A stretch of DNA of 64,000 bases from Lunularia cruciata (taxonomy: Eukaryota > Streptophyta > Marchantiopsida > Lunulariales > Lunulariaceae). Each line of letters begins with the position of its first letter. Within the stretch, counting starts at the first letter, position 1. Of the stretch, positions 11,197 through 22,704 are shown piece after piece. The stretch covers positions 67,992,552 through 68,056,551 of the forward strand of contig OX419756.1 of the NCBI GenBank assembly GCA_948567375.1, in the 5' to 3' direction. The notes under the pieces are model-generated. The model worked only from the letters and a program-made list of their open reading frames with translations, had not been told where the DNA came from and did not search any database. A program made the position numbers and the translations under genes.

Positions 11197-11356
11197 TCTT
11201 CTGGGTGTGGTTTCTACCTAAGAGATTAAAGACGCAACCAAGAAGAACTAAATTGTTACTTTGCTTTTTATTTGACCAATTCTGACTTGTATCTCTGTGG
11301 GAACAAACTTTACTTACCCGATTACCACAAAAGTGTCATTTGCTGGGTTGTCACAG
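11197..11356 (+). repeat. Shared terminal sequence of coiled-coil elements, copy 1
   Basis: The segment contains GTGTGGTTTCTACCTAAGAG, then GACTTGTATCTCTGTGGG and the end GCTGGGTTGTCACA. The same order occurs at 35790-35958, downstream of the second plus-strand coiled-coil copy. It resembles the 3' end of an LTR (terminal CA), but no matching upstream copy was found. Confidence 0.6.
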
Positions 11357-11739
11357 CAAGTTGTATGGTCTACAAACAATTGGAGCATCCAAAGAAGCAT
11401 CACCTAGTGTGATTGCTCTCCTATGGATTGCACCACTACCCTCTATAGAGCAATGGACACACACTATCTAAAATATGGGTAAAAATTATGAGAGTGAGAG
11501 TGGTACCCCTTGGCACTTAACATGACAAGCTCTCGTGCACTCCTTAACAGATGTGTCAAACACTGTGTCCATCACTCCATATAACTCCAAGGCTAGAGGA
11601 ACAAAGAGGTGATCTTGCAGCATACCCTTATAATTGCAAGCTGCTGCTACATTCATTGCCCATCCAAAGGGATGGGTAATTACTCACTCCAACTTGTAGG
11701 GTCCATAACCACAACATCCGCTATTATCACCTGCTCATT
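11357..11739. other. Nothing recognised
   Basis: No similarity recognised on either strand. On the minus strand this would lie just beyond the C-terminus of the reverse transcriptase relic. Confidence 0.4.
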
Positions 11740-13660
11740 CTTGGACCAAGTATAAGTTTTCCATGATACATGTTGTTTGCAAAGCATACAAATGCTCCCT
11801 CCAAGCCAAGTAACCACTTCCTTGTGCCATACCAAACACTATGTCCCTAATAGCATCATGGGTAGCTATCCTCTATCCACCAAAAGGACATCATGTCATA
11901 TGGACTGTTAGTGTATCTATTGTAGAACCACACTCACAAGTGAGTAATGAAGATGAAAATGGGTGAACCAAACCTAAGTGAAACCTCACCTCTATAGAGG
12001 AAGTAGCTAGTGCAAGTAGGAATTCCCTAATGCTAGGATCCACAAGCCAGCATCCTTGCTTGAGCAAGAGCAAAGACATGCTTTAGTTGCTTGAGGAATA
12101 GATGAGTCAACTAGGAGAGAATGTAGTGTATGATGACATTGTTGCTCCATCAAGGAAGACTGCAAACCTCTAGTCCAATCTGATATAATGAAGCAAAAGA
12201 TGGAAGGCCCTTGCATGCACATTGGGGATAGACTATCTCTCATCTGCTGCAACAATATCTAGAGAGAAAAGGATCCTTCTTCCACCTCCATCACATAAGT
12301 CTCCAAAACCGGCCTATCAACCACCACAAAATGAGAGGAAAGTAGTGATGCCGTGAGAGCCCAACTGCCCAAAAATGCTATAGGTGTTATCTCTTCCATA
12401 GATAGCAAGCCAACCCCTCCACACAAGATTGGTAAAGATGTTTGTCTACATGCCAAATCCCTTGTCACACACTCAAATATCCTGGTCCAATAATATCACC
12501 AAAGACTCCCATAATCCTCATATCAAAGGCTCTCAAATGTGATAGGAAGGTCAAGGAGGGAGAAATTGTGTGGAGGAGGTAAGTTGGTCAATGAGCAATA
12601 TTAGAGGAGAGTATACCAAATGCCTTCTACAGATCTTCTAGTAATGGAAGGTCATCTACATGGAGAACATCCTCTACAAGGGCAATGTCTGAGAAGCATG
12701 TGACAAAACCCTTAGATCTTACTAGCACTCCAAGAACATATAGTCCATCTATAGATGTGATACACCCCTCTAGAAGCTCAAGGTGGGGAGGAATACCTAA
12801 AGGGGACCATACCTTGCACTTTGACACCTTGACTCTTAAGCCTACTAGGTGTAGCTTGGTAGTCAAGTGGTCAAAGGCCTACCTAATCTTATCTACACAA
12901 CCCACAATGTGTGTATCATCTACCAAGGAGAGAAATACAAAACCCGGCATGGCCAAAGTAGAAGATAAGAGACCTCTAAAGTGATCCATGGCAAATAAAG
13001 GTCCCCCTAAAGAATCTCATTGAGGTGTATCCATAGTTGACTCCAAGATAATGACTCCCTCTTGTGAGCAACCATGCTAGTAGTAAAGGGAAGCAAGAGT
13101 GCAGTAAAAAGACTGCACAAAAGGAATAAGACTTGCCAAGGATCCACCAACCTCCCTAAGCTCTCTAAAGATGGATGCTCATGAGATACTACTAAAAGTG
13201 TTCTCAATATCCATCTATAGGATGACCCACTCCGGATGGATATCTTAGGGTGCCCTAATGCCTAGAGATATAGCCACACATCCTCTAGGTATAGCAACAC
13301 CAAACTGATGTGGATTGGGGTGCTACCGGTAATGATAATGATGTTGAAGCACCATGGTATGGCTGACTAAATGCAAAAAGATCTCTCCAATAGCAATTGA
13401 TCTAATGCTCCTTGTGTCCTTCTCCATCGCAAGAAGTTGACTAGCACCTAACACCCAACTAACAAACATAAGAATGTCTCCTCTTGCTACTATTGCAACC
13501 ACTTGAAACAACTCAGTAAAACCATTAGAAGGATCATTTATAGGCCTCTTTATTTGTAACATGGGCCTCAAATACCACAGATAAGCTAATTGCGGCCTCC
13601 AAGGAAAATTAAATGTGATTAAATGTGGGGTAGTCATAGAAAACAACACAGATATCATCT
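11740..13660 (-). pseudogene. LINE-like reverse transcriptase relic, C-terminal two thirds
   Basis: Read on the minus strand from 13658 downward, blocks of a non-LTR-type reverse transcriptase appear in order. These are a finger block (LGASQLLAMEKDTRSIRSIA, with IGEIFLHLV), the first catalytic Asp in MDIENTFSSIS (about 13201-13218), the degenerate QGDPLG block (DSLGGPLFAMDHF, about 12990-13020) and the catalytic pair in LVDDTHIVG (about 12901-12921). Then come GLRVKVSKCKVW and the thumb block GGVGLLSMEEITPIAFLGSW. A C-terminal SCSSKDAGLW block (about 12041-12075), CECG and a THDAIRD segment reach about 11750. Stops (for example TGA in place of Gly before DSLGG) and frame changes show it is dead. 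The exact LINE clade cannot be set by eye. Confidence 0.75.
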
Positions 13661-13979
13661 ATTTTCTTAATAAAACTTTATGGCATGTAACTTTTTGAAT
13701 TGCTATGAATGAAGAATGCCTTCAAGAAAGAACTCACTTAGAGAAGCTCAAGCATCATCTTTCTCCCACTTGATAATGAAGAAATTGCTCTCAATAGTAG
13801 ATGTGTCGGGAAATGTTTTCACAAGCCCACCACAAAACTCACATAGTTGCAGGAATCAATCTTGGGCTAGCTTCTAGTAGCCTTTGAAAGAGGTTTGATG
13901 ATCACACTTATCCAAGACAGCCTTAAAACTGCTCTCACGGTGGTACGCTGCCTGAAGGTCTTGGAACTCTTGCTCAATT
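13661..13979. other. Junction between reverse transcriptase relic and hAT relic
   Basis: No recognisable coding sequence. It probably contains one end of the hAT-like insertion; terminal inverted repeats and an 8-bp target duplication could not be identified by eye. Confidence 0.35.
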
Positions 13980-15830
13980 TCATCTATCTCTATTGACAAC
14001 TAGCTATGCTGCAAGCAATGGATGTGAACACAATATTGGCAATATCCTTCATAATATTGGCAAATTCTTGGACTTGAAGTGCTACCAATTGATGTGGAAG
14101 TACAAAAGGCATCTCTTTGGCAACATTTTTTGATGAGTCGTGCTCAGCAACAACAGAAATCAGACCCACAATAAGATTGATTGTGCAGTCAACAAGATCC
14201 TTTAAAAGTGCCACCATGTTTTCATTGTCAGTTGCTTCCAAGTTGTTGATAAAAAATCCGCAAAGGTCTTCAAGCATTGCCTTGACATGGGAAAGTAGCA
14301 ATGAATACATACGATCATCAAAGTTGTGGCAACTTCCAGATCAACCACATCTGCCACTACAAATAGTGGCCCTGTCGCATTGAACGAACATACATAAGTA
14401 CCATGCAAATTTTGCAATGCTTCATGCTACTATGACACTATGGTTGTAAGCCCTTCAAGGTTGCAAAATGTTGCCATGCCTCAGACAAGATTTTCTCAAT
14501 GAACATCATCACAATCCACCAAGATGAATACAACGTCATGGTAGGCTTTTTTCCATCTAGATATCCCATAACCTCCATGTAATATTTCTTAAATGAGGAT
14601 GCAACCATGCTCATATACTCCCAATGAGTTTTAGCAACAGTTGGTGGCTCCGATTTCAACTCTTGAGTAAAATTTTTTTTGCATGTGCAAATATACGATC
14701 AACATCATGAGCTTGCAATAGAACTCCTCTCCTCTCTTGAAGAATTGTTGAAGTTGAAGGTCAAGTTGGTGCAAACCACACCAAATGCAATAAAAACCAG
14801 GTAAAGTAGCATGCTCAAAGCAAGTCATCATACCTTATCATCTTGCACCCTATCATCTTGCATTCACCATCAATAGAAATTGAAACCATCACATTCCTCC
14901 AGCCAGGTACATTTATATTCAGAACCTTGACAACATGTAAATATATGTTCTCTAACATGTGTTGAGCATCGAGAGTGCAAGCAAGTGGCAATTAAAAATA
15001 TCACCCTTCCAATACATTCTGATGCAAACATTGAGGTATGAGCTGGTCATGTGAGTAGATATATCCATCACAATGGAAAATGTCCACACACATTTGAGCA
15101 GATCCCACATTGATTGAAGGTTTAAGGCACACACATGTTTGGCATACGCAACAACATTTCCATTAGAGAGAGAGCCAAGAAATGCTAAGTCAATTTGCTC
15201 TTTTGTCATCTTCAAAATTTGTGCAGCCATTTGGAAGGAAAATGCCATGCTGAGATAATAAAAAATGAGGTAGAATTGAGCGGGATTCATCAATCTATCC
15301 CGGTATCTCAATGCAATGACATCAGCTCTATTATCATCCATGGCTTCCAATTTTTCTAGGACATCTTCAAAGATACTAAGAGTGCGCTCCTTACAAGTGT
15401 CATTACAATCATCTTGCTTGTAAAACAATTTTCCAATGATAACATCAATAACATCCTTGTACACAAACAAATGAACAAGAGCTTGTGAACCACCAAAGTG
15501 CAATTTGATAGTGTTGCAAAAAACAATAGGAGCACTATCAAAAAATTTTGTCTTCTTGCAATTATGGAGTGCCAAAATAGTCCTTCCAATGCTGTGGATG
15601 TTGGGTCTCCATGTGTCTACAGTACATGTTTGCAAAAAATGGTTTCTTGAAATACATGACGTTGGTCATCCGACTACATTTTGTGCCAATATTCTCCTCA
15701 TGGCCAAAGTGAATGCAAAATATGCAAGAGATTGATATCACTACCTTAATCTCAGCATCAAGCTCACAGATCTGATGCCAAATTGCAAACAATGTTCCTT
15801 CTTGCTTGCAGATTTTTGATGCCAAACTGC
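13980..15830 (-). pseudogene. hAT-like transposase relic
   Basis: Minus-strand reading from 15825 downward shows a BED-like zinc module (CIFCIHFGHE, then HMETQHPQHWKDYF). A long hydrophobic region follows at 15635-14952 (HFGGSQALVHLF; WTFSIVMDISTHMTSSYLNV). Next come a VSIDGECKMIG segment and the hAT-type block IWCGLHQLDLQLQQFF (about 14760-14800), then an alpha-helical C-terminal part to about 13990. The first Asp lies in MDISTHM and a second in the SIDGE block, as in hAT transposases with the DGE...HQLDL arrangement. The frame is split into at least five pieces by stops and shifts. It lies between the two halves of the reverse transcriptase relic, which implies it inserted there. Confidence 0.7.
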
Positions 15831-16079
15831 AAATAGTGTTTCTTCTTGAATGGAGTGGAGCACAACATTACAAGAGAATGATCAACAAGCAAGTGTATTT
15901 CTAGCTATTTTCAAGAAAAGAAAAATTTGGAGTGGTATTTTAGTTTTGCTCATCTCTTATTTTGGGATTGTGATCAAAACATATTTGGGCTTGCTACTTT
16001 AATTTTCTATGCTGGATGTTTTGCTTAAGTGCGGCGGTGCACAAAAGTTATATGCGGCTATGTGCAACATTTCCATTGA

Positions 16080-17071
16080 AAAAGCCACAAATAAAGAGGC
16101 TTGATCATCTACCTAAAAGTAATTTCTAAGATGCTCATATACCATCTCTGATAAGCCTCTTGAGGAAAGGCAAGGGGCAATGCGCAATGCTTGTGCAAAA
16201 AGTGATCTATCAAGACATAAAGGTTGCTCAGGTTGATAATCTAAGACCTCTTTTGGTAATCCATCTCTTGCCATAGGATGTAGTGAGTGTAGGGAAGAGA
16301 TAGTCTCATCAGTAGGACTAGCCATGGACAAAGGGTGTAGCGCTCATGCCACTCTACTAAACTCTCCCGCCTGCCTCAATGTCCTACACAACATGCATGA
16401 GGCAAAACATGAGGTAAAACATATCTCCTAAAATGTGTAGCCCTAAAAAACTCCTTGTGTAGGGCTGCCCAATCCTTGGCTCAAAATCAACAACATCTAA
16501 CAGCCACCTCTATATGCTCCGCATGTCTCCTTCTAGTATAACAAAGACACCATCAAGGGAGTAAGAGGAATAGGAACCATGCTAACTAATCCAAGGGATC
16601 ACATGCCAAACGAGCCAAATGATGAAGTGGTAGGCAAAAGGCTTGTTTAGCCTCATCATGGAGTGTATGGAGTAGCCTATAGAATAGATGTGGATATGGA
16701 AAACTAATCTCAAATAACCCCAAATTGCAACCCTAAGAAGCTAACCGTTCCCATGACTCAATCAATATCTTTGGAATGATCAACAAAGGGATAGAGTAAG
16801 GGTGCATAATCTCGAGTGTCATTATCGTCGATGAGGTTGCTTGCCTCATGTGACCATCCCAGGTGGTCTAATCATAGTCCTTGTGCATCCTTCCTACATG
16901 GTCCTTTAACCCTTGCGAGGTAAAGCAACGACAAGATGTATCTCGGGGATGGTGTATCCCAAACCACTCTAGGCGGCTCCACATGGGGGAGGTGTAGCCA
17001 TGGCTAACACAAGAATAATGATAGTAACACATGATGCTCCTCTCTATATCTCCCCATACTTGCAAAACCAC
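16080..17071 (-). pseudogene. LINE-like reverse transcriptase relic, N-terminal part
   Basis: The minus strand reads a possible C2H2-type zinc finger at 16868-17071 (CRCFTSQGLKDHVGRMH), a degenerate linker, then 16331-16090 with LDRSLFAQALRI and LSEMVYEHLRNYF. This last block precedes the finger domain in the related copy at the right end of the window (FEHLHDFVSPNTPDF near 63.55 kb). Order and strand agree with it being the upstream half of the relic at 11740-13660, separated by the hAT-like insertion. The zinc-finger assignment is weaker than the EHL block. Confidence 0.5.
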
Positions 17072-19982
17072 AACCCTTCACATCCCAATTCACATGAGAA
17101 AATACAATCTCTCCAAAGCCTAAAAACTAGAAACTCTCGTAACTTTCAATTTCCATCTGAAAAATTTTCAAACTAAGTTCCCATAGAACTCAATCATGAA
17201 ATCCAAGAGATAAGAAATGAAAATTCCTGACCCATCACTCTCAATGTGCAATGATCACTCTAAACCCTAAAAAAACTAAAAATCCTATAACTTTCTACTC
17301 AATTTTCTATAGTCTTCAATCTAAATTGTAGACGGTTAGCTTCTTAGGGTTTCTCACATAGCTTGAAAATAGATATGTATGCGCATAGGTTATTTTATGT
17401 CCAATATGTCCAATAGGTTATTTTACTGCAGCAGAAGAATCTTCAAAATTAAAAGAAATGCGTCGAGAACTCATGAGCTTGTTCTACTCATAGACTCACG
17501 GATGGCTTGGAAGAGAATAGAAACTTCACCCATATGTTACATGTCTCCTTAACGACTGGTGTTCCACATGCGGAGATCAAAGTAACAAATTGGGTGCGCA
17601 GGTGTAATACTCTTCTAAAAGAAAGGTGTTAAAGAAGCCCAAAGAAAATTTGGCAGTGTATGTTAGGTAGTGTCACACACAATAACCAAGCTATTAGGAA
17701 CCAAAATTTTCAACATTGTAGCTCAGGCAGCCCACCAATTTGTGACTGAAGTGGCATGAACCGGACACTCAGCGTCATCCATGGGCACTAAGCGTGATTT
17801 CGCCTTCTCAAGATGGAAGGATTAAAAAATTTGATACCTGACTGTAAAACGTTGAGTCTGTTTCGAATTTTTGCTGGGTTACTAAATTTTGGTAAAAGCA
17901 TGGTACACTGGAAGCATAACGTGTAGTTAAAGCGACCACTAAAATATGAGGAGCAGCTAAATTTGCAGACTTTTGAGGACGAGGTAACTCGGACCTCAAC
18001 ACGCGTTTCAGGCTATTGCAATACCTTCTGCTTGCTGGACCGGGGAAGTGATGATGCAGGAATGCTCAGGTTGCTTGAGCTTGACTCATTCTAAGCACAG
18101 CTTTGGACATCAAAGTTCTATTCCGTTCCTTTTGTCCTGGAGCATGATCGAATTCGTATAATATTGAAAGTGCAGTAGACAATTTCTGTACCGGAGGATA
18201 CCGGCGATGGTGGTTGTGGTGCTTCTTGGATGCTAGGTTGACTAGTTCTCTGTTCTGTACGGTATGACTCCATGCGCTACTACTAGGACTTTTTCTCAAG
18301 TATCATAAGACTTTTAGGCTGCAAACAGACGAGAGAGTAGCAAAAGCCACTTGGCCAACTCTGTAGTAATCGAAGAATTGGTTTGTGGTGCGGGAGTACG
18401 TACTGTAAGACCACTTTGAAGTTCCAAACTACGTAATGCACGCATGCGACAAGGGCCTTTTCAACCAAAAGTCACCCTTTCTCGTGCAATCTTGTGCTGC
18501 AGTTCTTCTCTAACACTTTAAAATAGCAGGAGATCCCGCATATGTATCACCGTCTCGTTCTAACTTCTCCATCAGCGGAAGACAACGAAGCCACGCGGTT
18601 TGACAGAATTGACGCTTTCTCGTGTTCGCTTGTATTGGATATAATAGGGATAAAGCCTCAGAGTGAGAACTGGATCGGGGTAATGGTTGCTGGAAATACT
18701 ATACTTAGTCTAGAGTAGTACTGCATATGCTCTTGGAGGTTCATAAGTTCTTATTTCATTCCCTCGATCCTGTATAAAGAACGTCATGCGGTTGTTTTTC
18801 TGCTACCTTTCTCAACGAGGCATTAGCAGTGGAATTCAGGAGATAAAATGTCCTGTTCGGCTGAGCTGAATAATTTTATAAAAAGATCTCTGGAGCTGGG
18901 TATGATACGATATTCGGGCGATACCTCCGGCGTGATACTTGTCCAAATCTTGTCCGTCTTGATGTCCCGATTCGAGGTCTTCCGAGTCTCTCGAAACCCA
19001 CGGCCCTTAGGCTCCTCTATATGATGTGTGGATTATCAGAAGGAGTAAGTACGCTTTGATTCGTGGAAGATAAGACATATTTTGCCCTATGACGAGCGTA
19101 TACATGAAGTTAATCTTTTGGGAAGCACTTCGTCCTCAAGTTACCCTTCTGAACCAAATATTCCATTTGATAGTAAAGGTCAGTGAAGCCGACAGTAAAC
19201 AGAAGTTATTTTTTTGTAGGGCATCTCCGAGTCGATATTAAAATTACATGAGCCACACGAACGCACAAATTGTTGGGTTCAGTTATTCAATGGGAATTTT
19301 GGCAATGGTTATTCCGGGAATTTCGGTAACTTCTTTTACCCATCTGTCCAGCTTATATCGAATGATGTAGAGCTGGTTCTTTGCTCAATTAATGTATGGA
19401 GCTCATTCAATAACAACATTCTTTCATACAAGCTTAACATGATGTCTTTTCAGCAAACTTGTTAGATAAATTGGACCAAGAAAAGCAGCTTTCTGGTCTA
19501 TAAAAGTTCATGGTATCAACCATGACACGAAATTCCCTCACATATTCGGTATCTTACTTTCTTGATAAGCAGAAGGTAAGAATGTCTTTTCAAACGCTTT
19601 TCTTTTATTTTCTGTAGATGGTTAACATAGAAAAGAAAAAGCCTAAACCACAAAAATCGACTTGTGCATTTGAAATGCAATTTCTCCACAGTGTGGCACG
19701 ACGTAACTTGGTACTATGTGAAGTGCGAGAACGTGGCTCATATTTTTCTGGCTCCCACTGACTTTATATGTTTCCATGCGCTTCTTGAAACACTAGTAAC
19801 ATTCACAAACATGTTAGAGATTTCTACTCTGTAAAACTAGAAACACATTCGCAAATTAATCAAATTATCTAGTTCAATGCTTTACAATCTCATTCTGTTG
19901 AGATGTTTCCATACCAATTAATTACACTGCAGACTCCAATGCATGCAAAGAAAACGATGACAACTTAACTTAAGCACTTCTC
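17072..19982. other. Complex intergenic sequence, no gene recognised
   Basis: Base composition is more even than in the transposon regions and there is no obvious repetition. All open frames are short and none resembles a known family. It may contain distal regulatory sequence or diverged transposon DNA. Confidence 0.4.
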
Positions 19983-20075
19983 GGTGACTCTTATTGGGGC
20001 TTAGCCCCATTTTACCTGTATGTCTTCTCCTTGTATGGCTTGATGGGGGGTTTTCTCATCCTTCTTGTTATCCTA
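19983..20075 (-). repeat. Dispersed palindromic repeat, copy 2 (reverse)
   Basis: The palindrome TGGGGCTTAGCCCCA is at 19995-20009, followed by the reverse complements of the GGTAAA, CCATACAAGG, CCCATCAAG and GATAACAAGAAGG blocks of copies 1 and 3. The homology extends slightly beyond 20075 (a GGTCGCTTT block). Confidence 0.75.
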
Positions 20076-22556
20076 CTCGGTCGCTTTGTTCTCGACCAGT
20101 GTATGGTGTTAAGACCTTTCTGTTGCGTGTATGTGCCCATGCCCGTTCCTCAAGGTATACAGATATGTTCTCCCCTGAAACACGGTTAAACTATTTGTAG
20201 AATAGACAATTTATCCATTTACAGCTGTCTCTCTTCGTTTATCATTATTCGGAGCACGATGAAAATCTCTAGAGGAATATGAGTATAACTTCCATTGACA
20301 AACCAGCGGATGCTTCTCTTACTTAATTGCTCACCGATTTTCTCTTCTTGAGTTGAAATGATAAAGAAATACTCTGTGTATGGCATCAACTTTAAACAAC
20401 CTCGAAACTCCAGCGTGTCTCCATCCTGACAAACTTTAAGATGAGGTAATAGAGAAGTTGTTGTTTCTGTTGCTTCACAAAGTTAGAGTACCCCCAACCA
20501 GGCTAGCGGTCAATAGTCGAAAGCATACAAAAGGAAAGGCTGTGAAGCACCTCATGCTTCGTATCAAATAACTTCCCCCTAATTTTACCCTACAAACTTA
20601 ACGAGAGCAGGCTAACCCACATATTAAATAACAAAACAGAAGCCAAAGACAAAGATGGTTACAACTCGTGTAAGCAGAAAGGTGGATAAAGGAAACAAAT
20701 TAGCTCACACTTCATGGCGAAAACAACTCCACATCGCGATAATGAATGCGCATTGAATAAAATAGAATTTTGGCATAGTAGAGTACACATGGCTGCCAAA
20801 TGTGTGGAGAGAAGAGAGTGCTGCTTTGAACGAAGTCCTTGGCCCTGAACAGGTGGATTAGCTTGTCTCTCTTCGGTACTAAGACTGTATGACCAACACC
20901 ACACTAATTTAGCTCCGTGAAGTAAATCTAAGAACCAATTTGTCCTCCTCTAGGTTCGCTAGAGTTAGTCTGTCCCCATGGACGGCGTTCTCTTTGCGAG
21001 CACGATTTGTAGTACCTGCCCGCGCTTTGATGACCTGCGAAGGAAACTGTGCGCGAAATAGAGACAGCACAGTGGAGAACAACAGGAAGCTGGAAAAGAG
21101 TACAGTAGCTCAAGGGTCGGTTCATGTGGGACGCAGTAGCTCTGCAGTTTTCGCGCATGACAAGGCTTGAATAGGTTATTTCTATGAGGATATACTCGTA
21201 GTGAGTTACGAGAAACGCTCCTCCTTTTGTGCATGATCTTTTTCCTGCTTTTCAAACAAATAAAGATTAGTGAAGAAAGGTGATGAGACATTTAGACATA
21301 GATTCTAATGTCTTCCTGTGTACACAAAGAGTTACCGAAGAGACCAATCTAGACCTTACAAACTCTTATAAATATGTAGAATCTGTGCAGAAGGTATATA
21401 TATAAAAAAGAATTTCTTCCACAAAGGAGTCTATTGAAATCGTCTATAAAAATCGATGAATATCATATAATATACTCTAAACTTCTAGATATCTAACAAT
21501 GAGCCAGTCCATTGTCGCCAATAATATCTGCTCGTACTTCAGAGGAAACCCCGGAACATTACCATCAACTATTTATACAGATATTCTCATGACTGTTATC
21601 TTGGCACCCAGCGTTTAAGGACTTTGAGCATTTGATTTGAGGTAGACCATTCCTCACTGGGGATCGAATTTTGTATATTTTCTCCAGAATTTTAGCTCTC
21701 AAACTCACTTGTCTCCCATCTTGAATCCGGACTAAGTCCTTTGTCAAATAGTCCTGATTCACTATTGTCGGGTAGCAACTTCAGCTAAGAAAGTTTCCAA
21801 TTCCATTACTCTCAAGGTCTCTTCCTTGACAGACGTACCTCCCAAAGTCTCTTACTTGACAGACGCCACAGTGGTCACTGACCAGACGGCATTCTCCGAA
21901 GTAAACTGGGTCACCGGTTCCCTGGTTGGGTGAAAACGAAGAAAGGGGTCCACAGTCACAAGCACGCAGTTGCATGACTCAGAGTTTCATGGCTATGGCG
22001 GCCAGGCAAGGGAGGGCCTGTTCGCCAAACTCGGTCGTGGTGGGAGACGACGACCCTCTCAGATTCTGTGTGATTCCATGCCCAGGTGAGGAATGATCGT
22101 GTGATTGGGAGGCACTGGGTCCATGAACTCCGGCCCCCGGTCCGACCAGATCTTTCCACATGCACGTCACAAGCAGCCAAATTCTTGTTCACTTCTTCTT
22201 CTTCACTTATGAAGATATATGTACCCCTTTGGATGTCAGGGCATCTCAATCCTCCATATTCTTCTTCTCCTCGTTACCTGCCAGGGACAGCAGCACCACC
22301 ACAGACTGCCCTCCCAACTTCACCCCTACACACGCTCAACGCAACGATCCCTCCCCGTTGCACTGAGCGAGAAAACTCCAATCGGACAGCCACTGACTGT
22401 CTCGAACATTTGAAAATCTCCTCTCTAGATAGAATTATAGTCTATTTGACTTGACTGCCCTTATCATTCTGTGGTTTTGAGTCTAAATTTGATCGATCCT
22501 GTACATGCGTAGGAAATTTGGGTTTAGTGATTCAGCTCCAGCGGAACAGGGTTGAA
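20076..22556. other. Upstream flank of the DOMON/cytochrome b561 gene
   Basis: No coding sequence recognised on either strand. A pyrimidine-rich stretch (TTCTTCTTC and CTCCTC runs) lies at 22190-22350. Enhancer elements may be present but cannot be named from sequence alone. Confidence 0.4.
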
Positions 22557-22563
22557 TATATAG
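22557..22563 (+). promoter_or_regulatory. Candidate TATA box of the DOMON/cytochrome b561 gene
   Basis: TATATAG lies 142 bases before the ATG. With a start site about 30 bases downstream it would give a 5' leader of roughly 110 bases. It is the only good TATA-like match close upstream. Confidence 0.45.
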
Positions 22564-22704
22564 CAAACGTAGCTAGTAGTATAGGGATTGGATTTCAGAC
22601 ATTTACATATTCGCTTCAAGCATTTTGAACGGAACGAAATTTCGATCGAGAAAGAGGGTTAGTTTGCCTTGTAAGGATTCATCGATTTGAAGGCTTAATC
22701 TGAA

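Noticed and set aside
22086-22454. 122-residue open frame just upstream of the DOMON/cytochrome b561 gene
   Set aside because: Pyrimidine-rich Ser/Thr/Pro composition and no similarity; it is in the promoter region and best explained by base composition.
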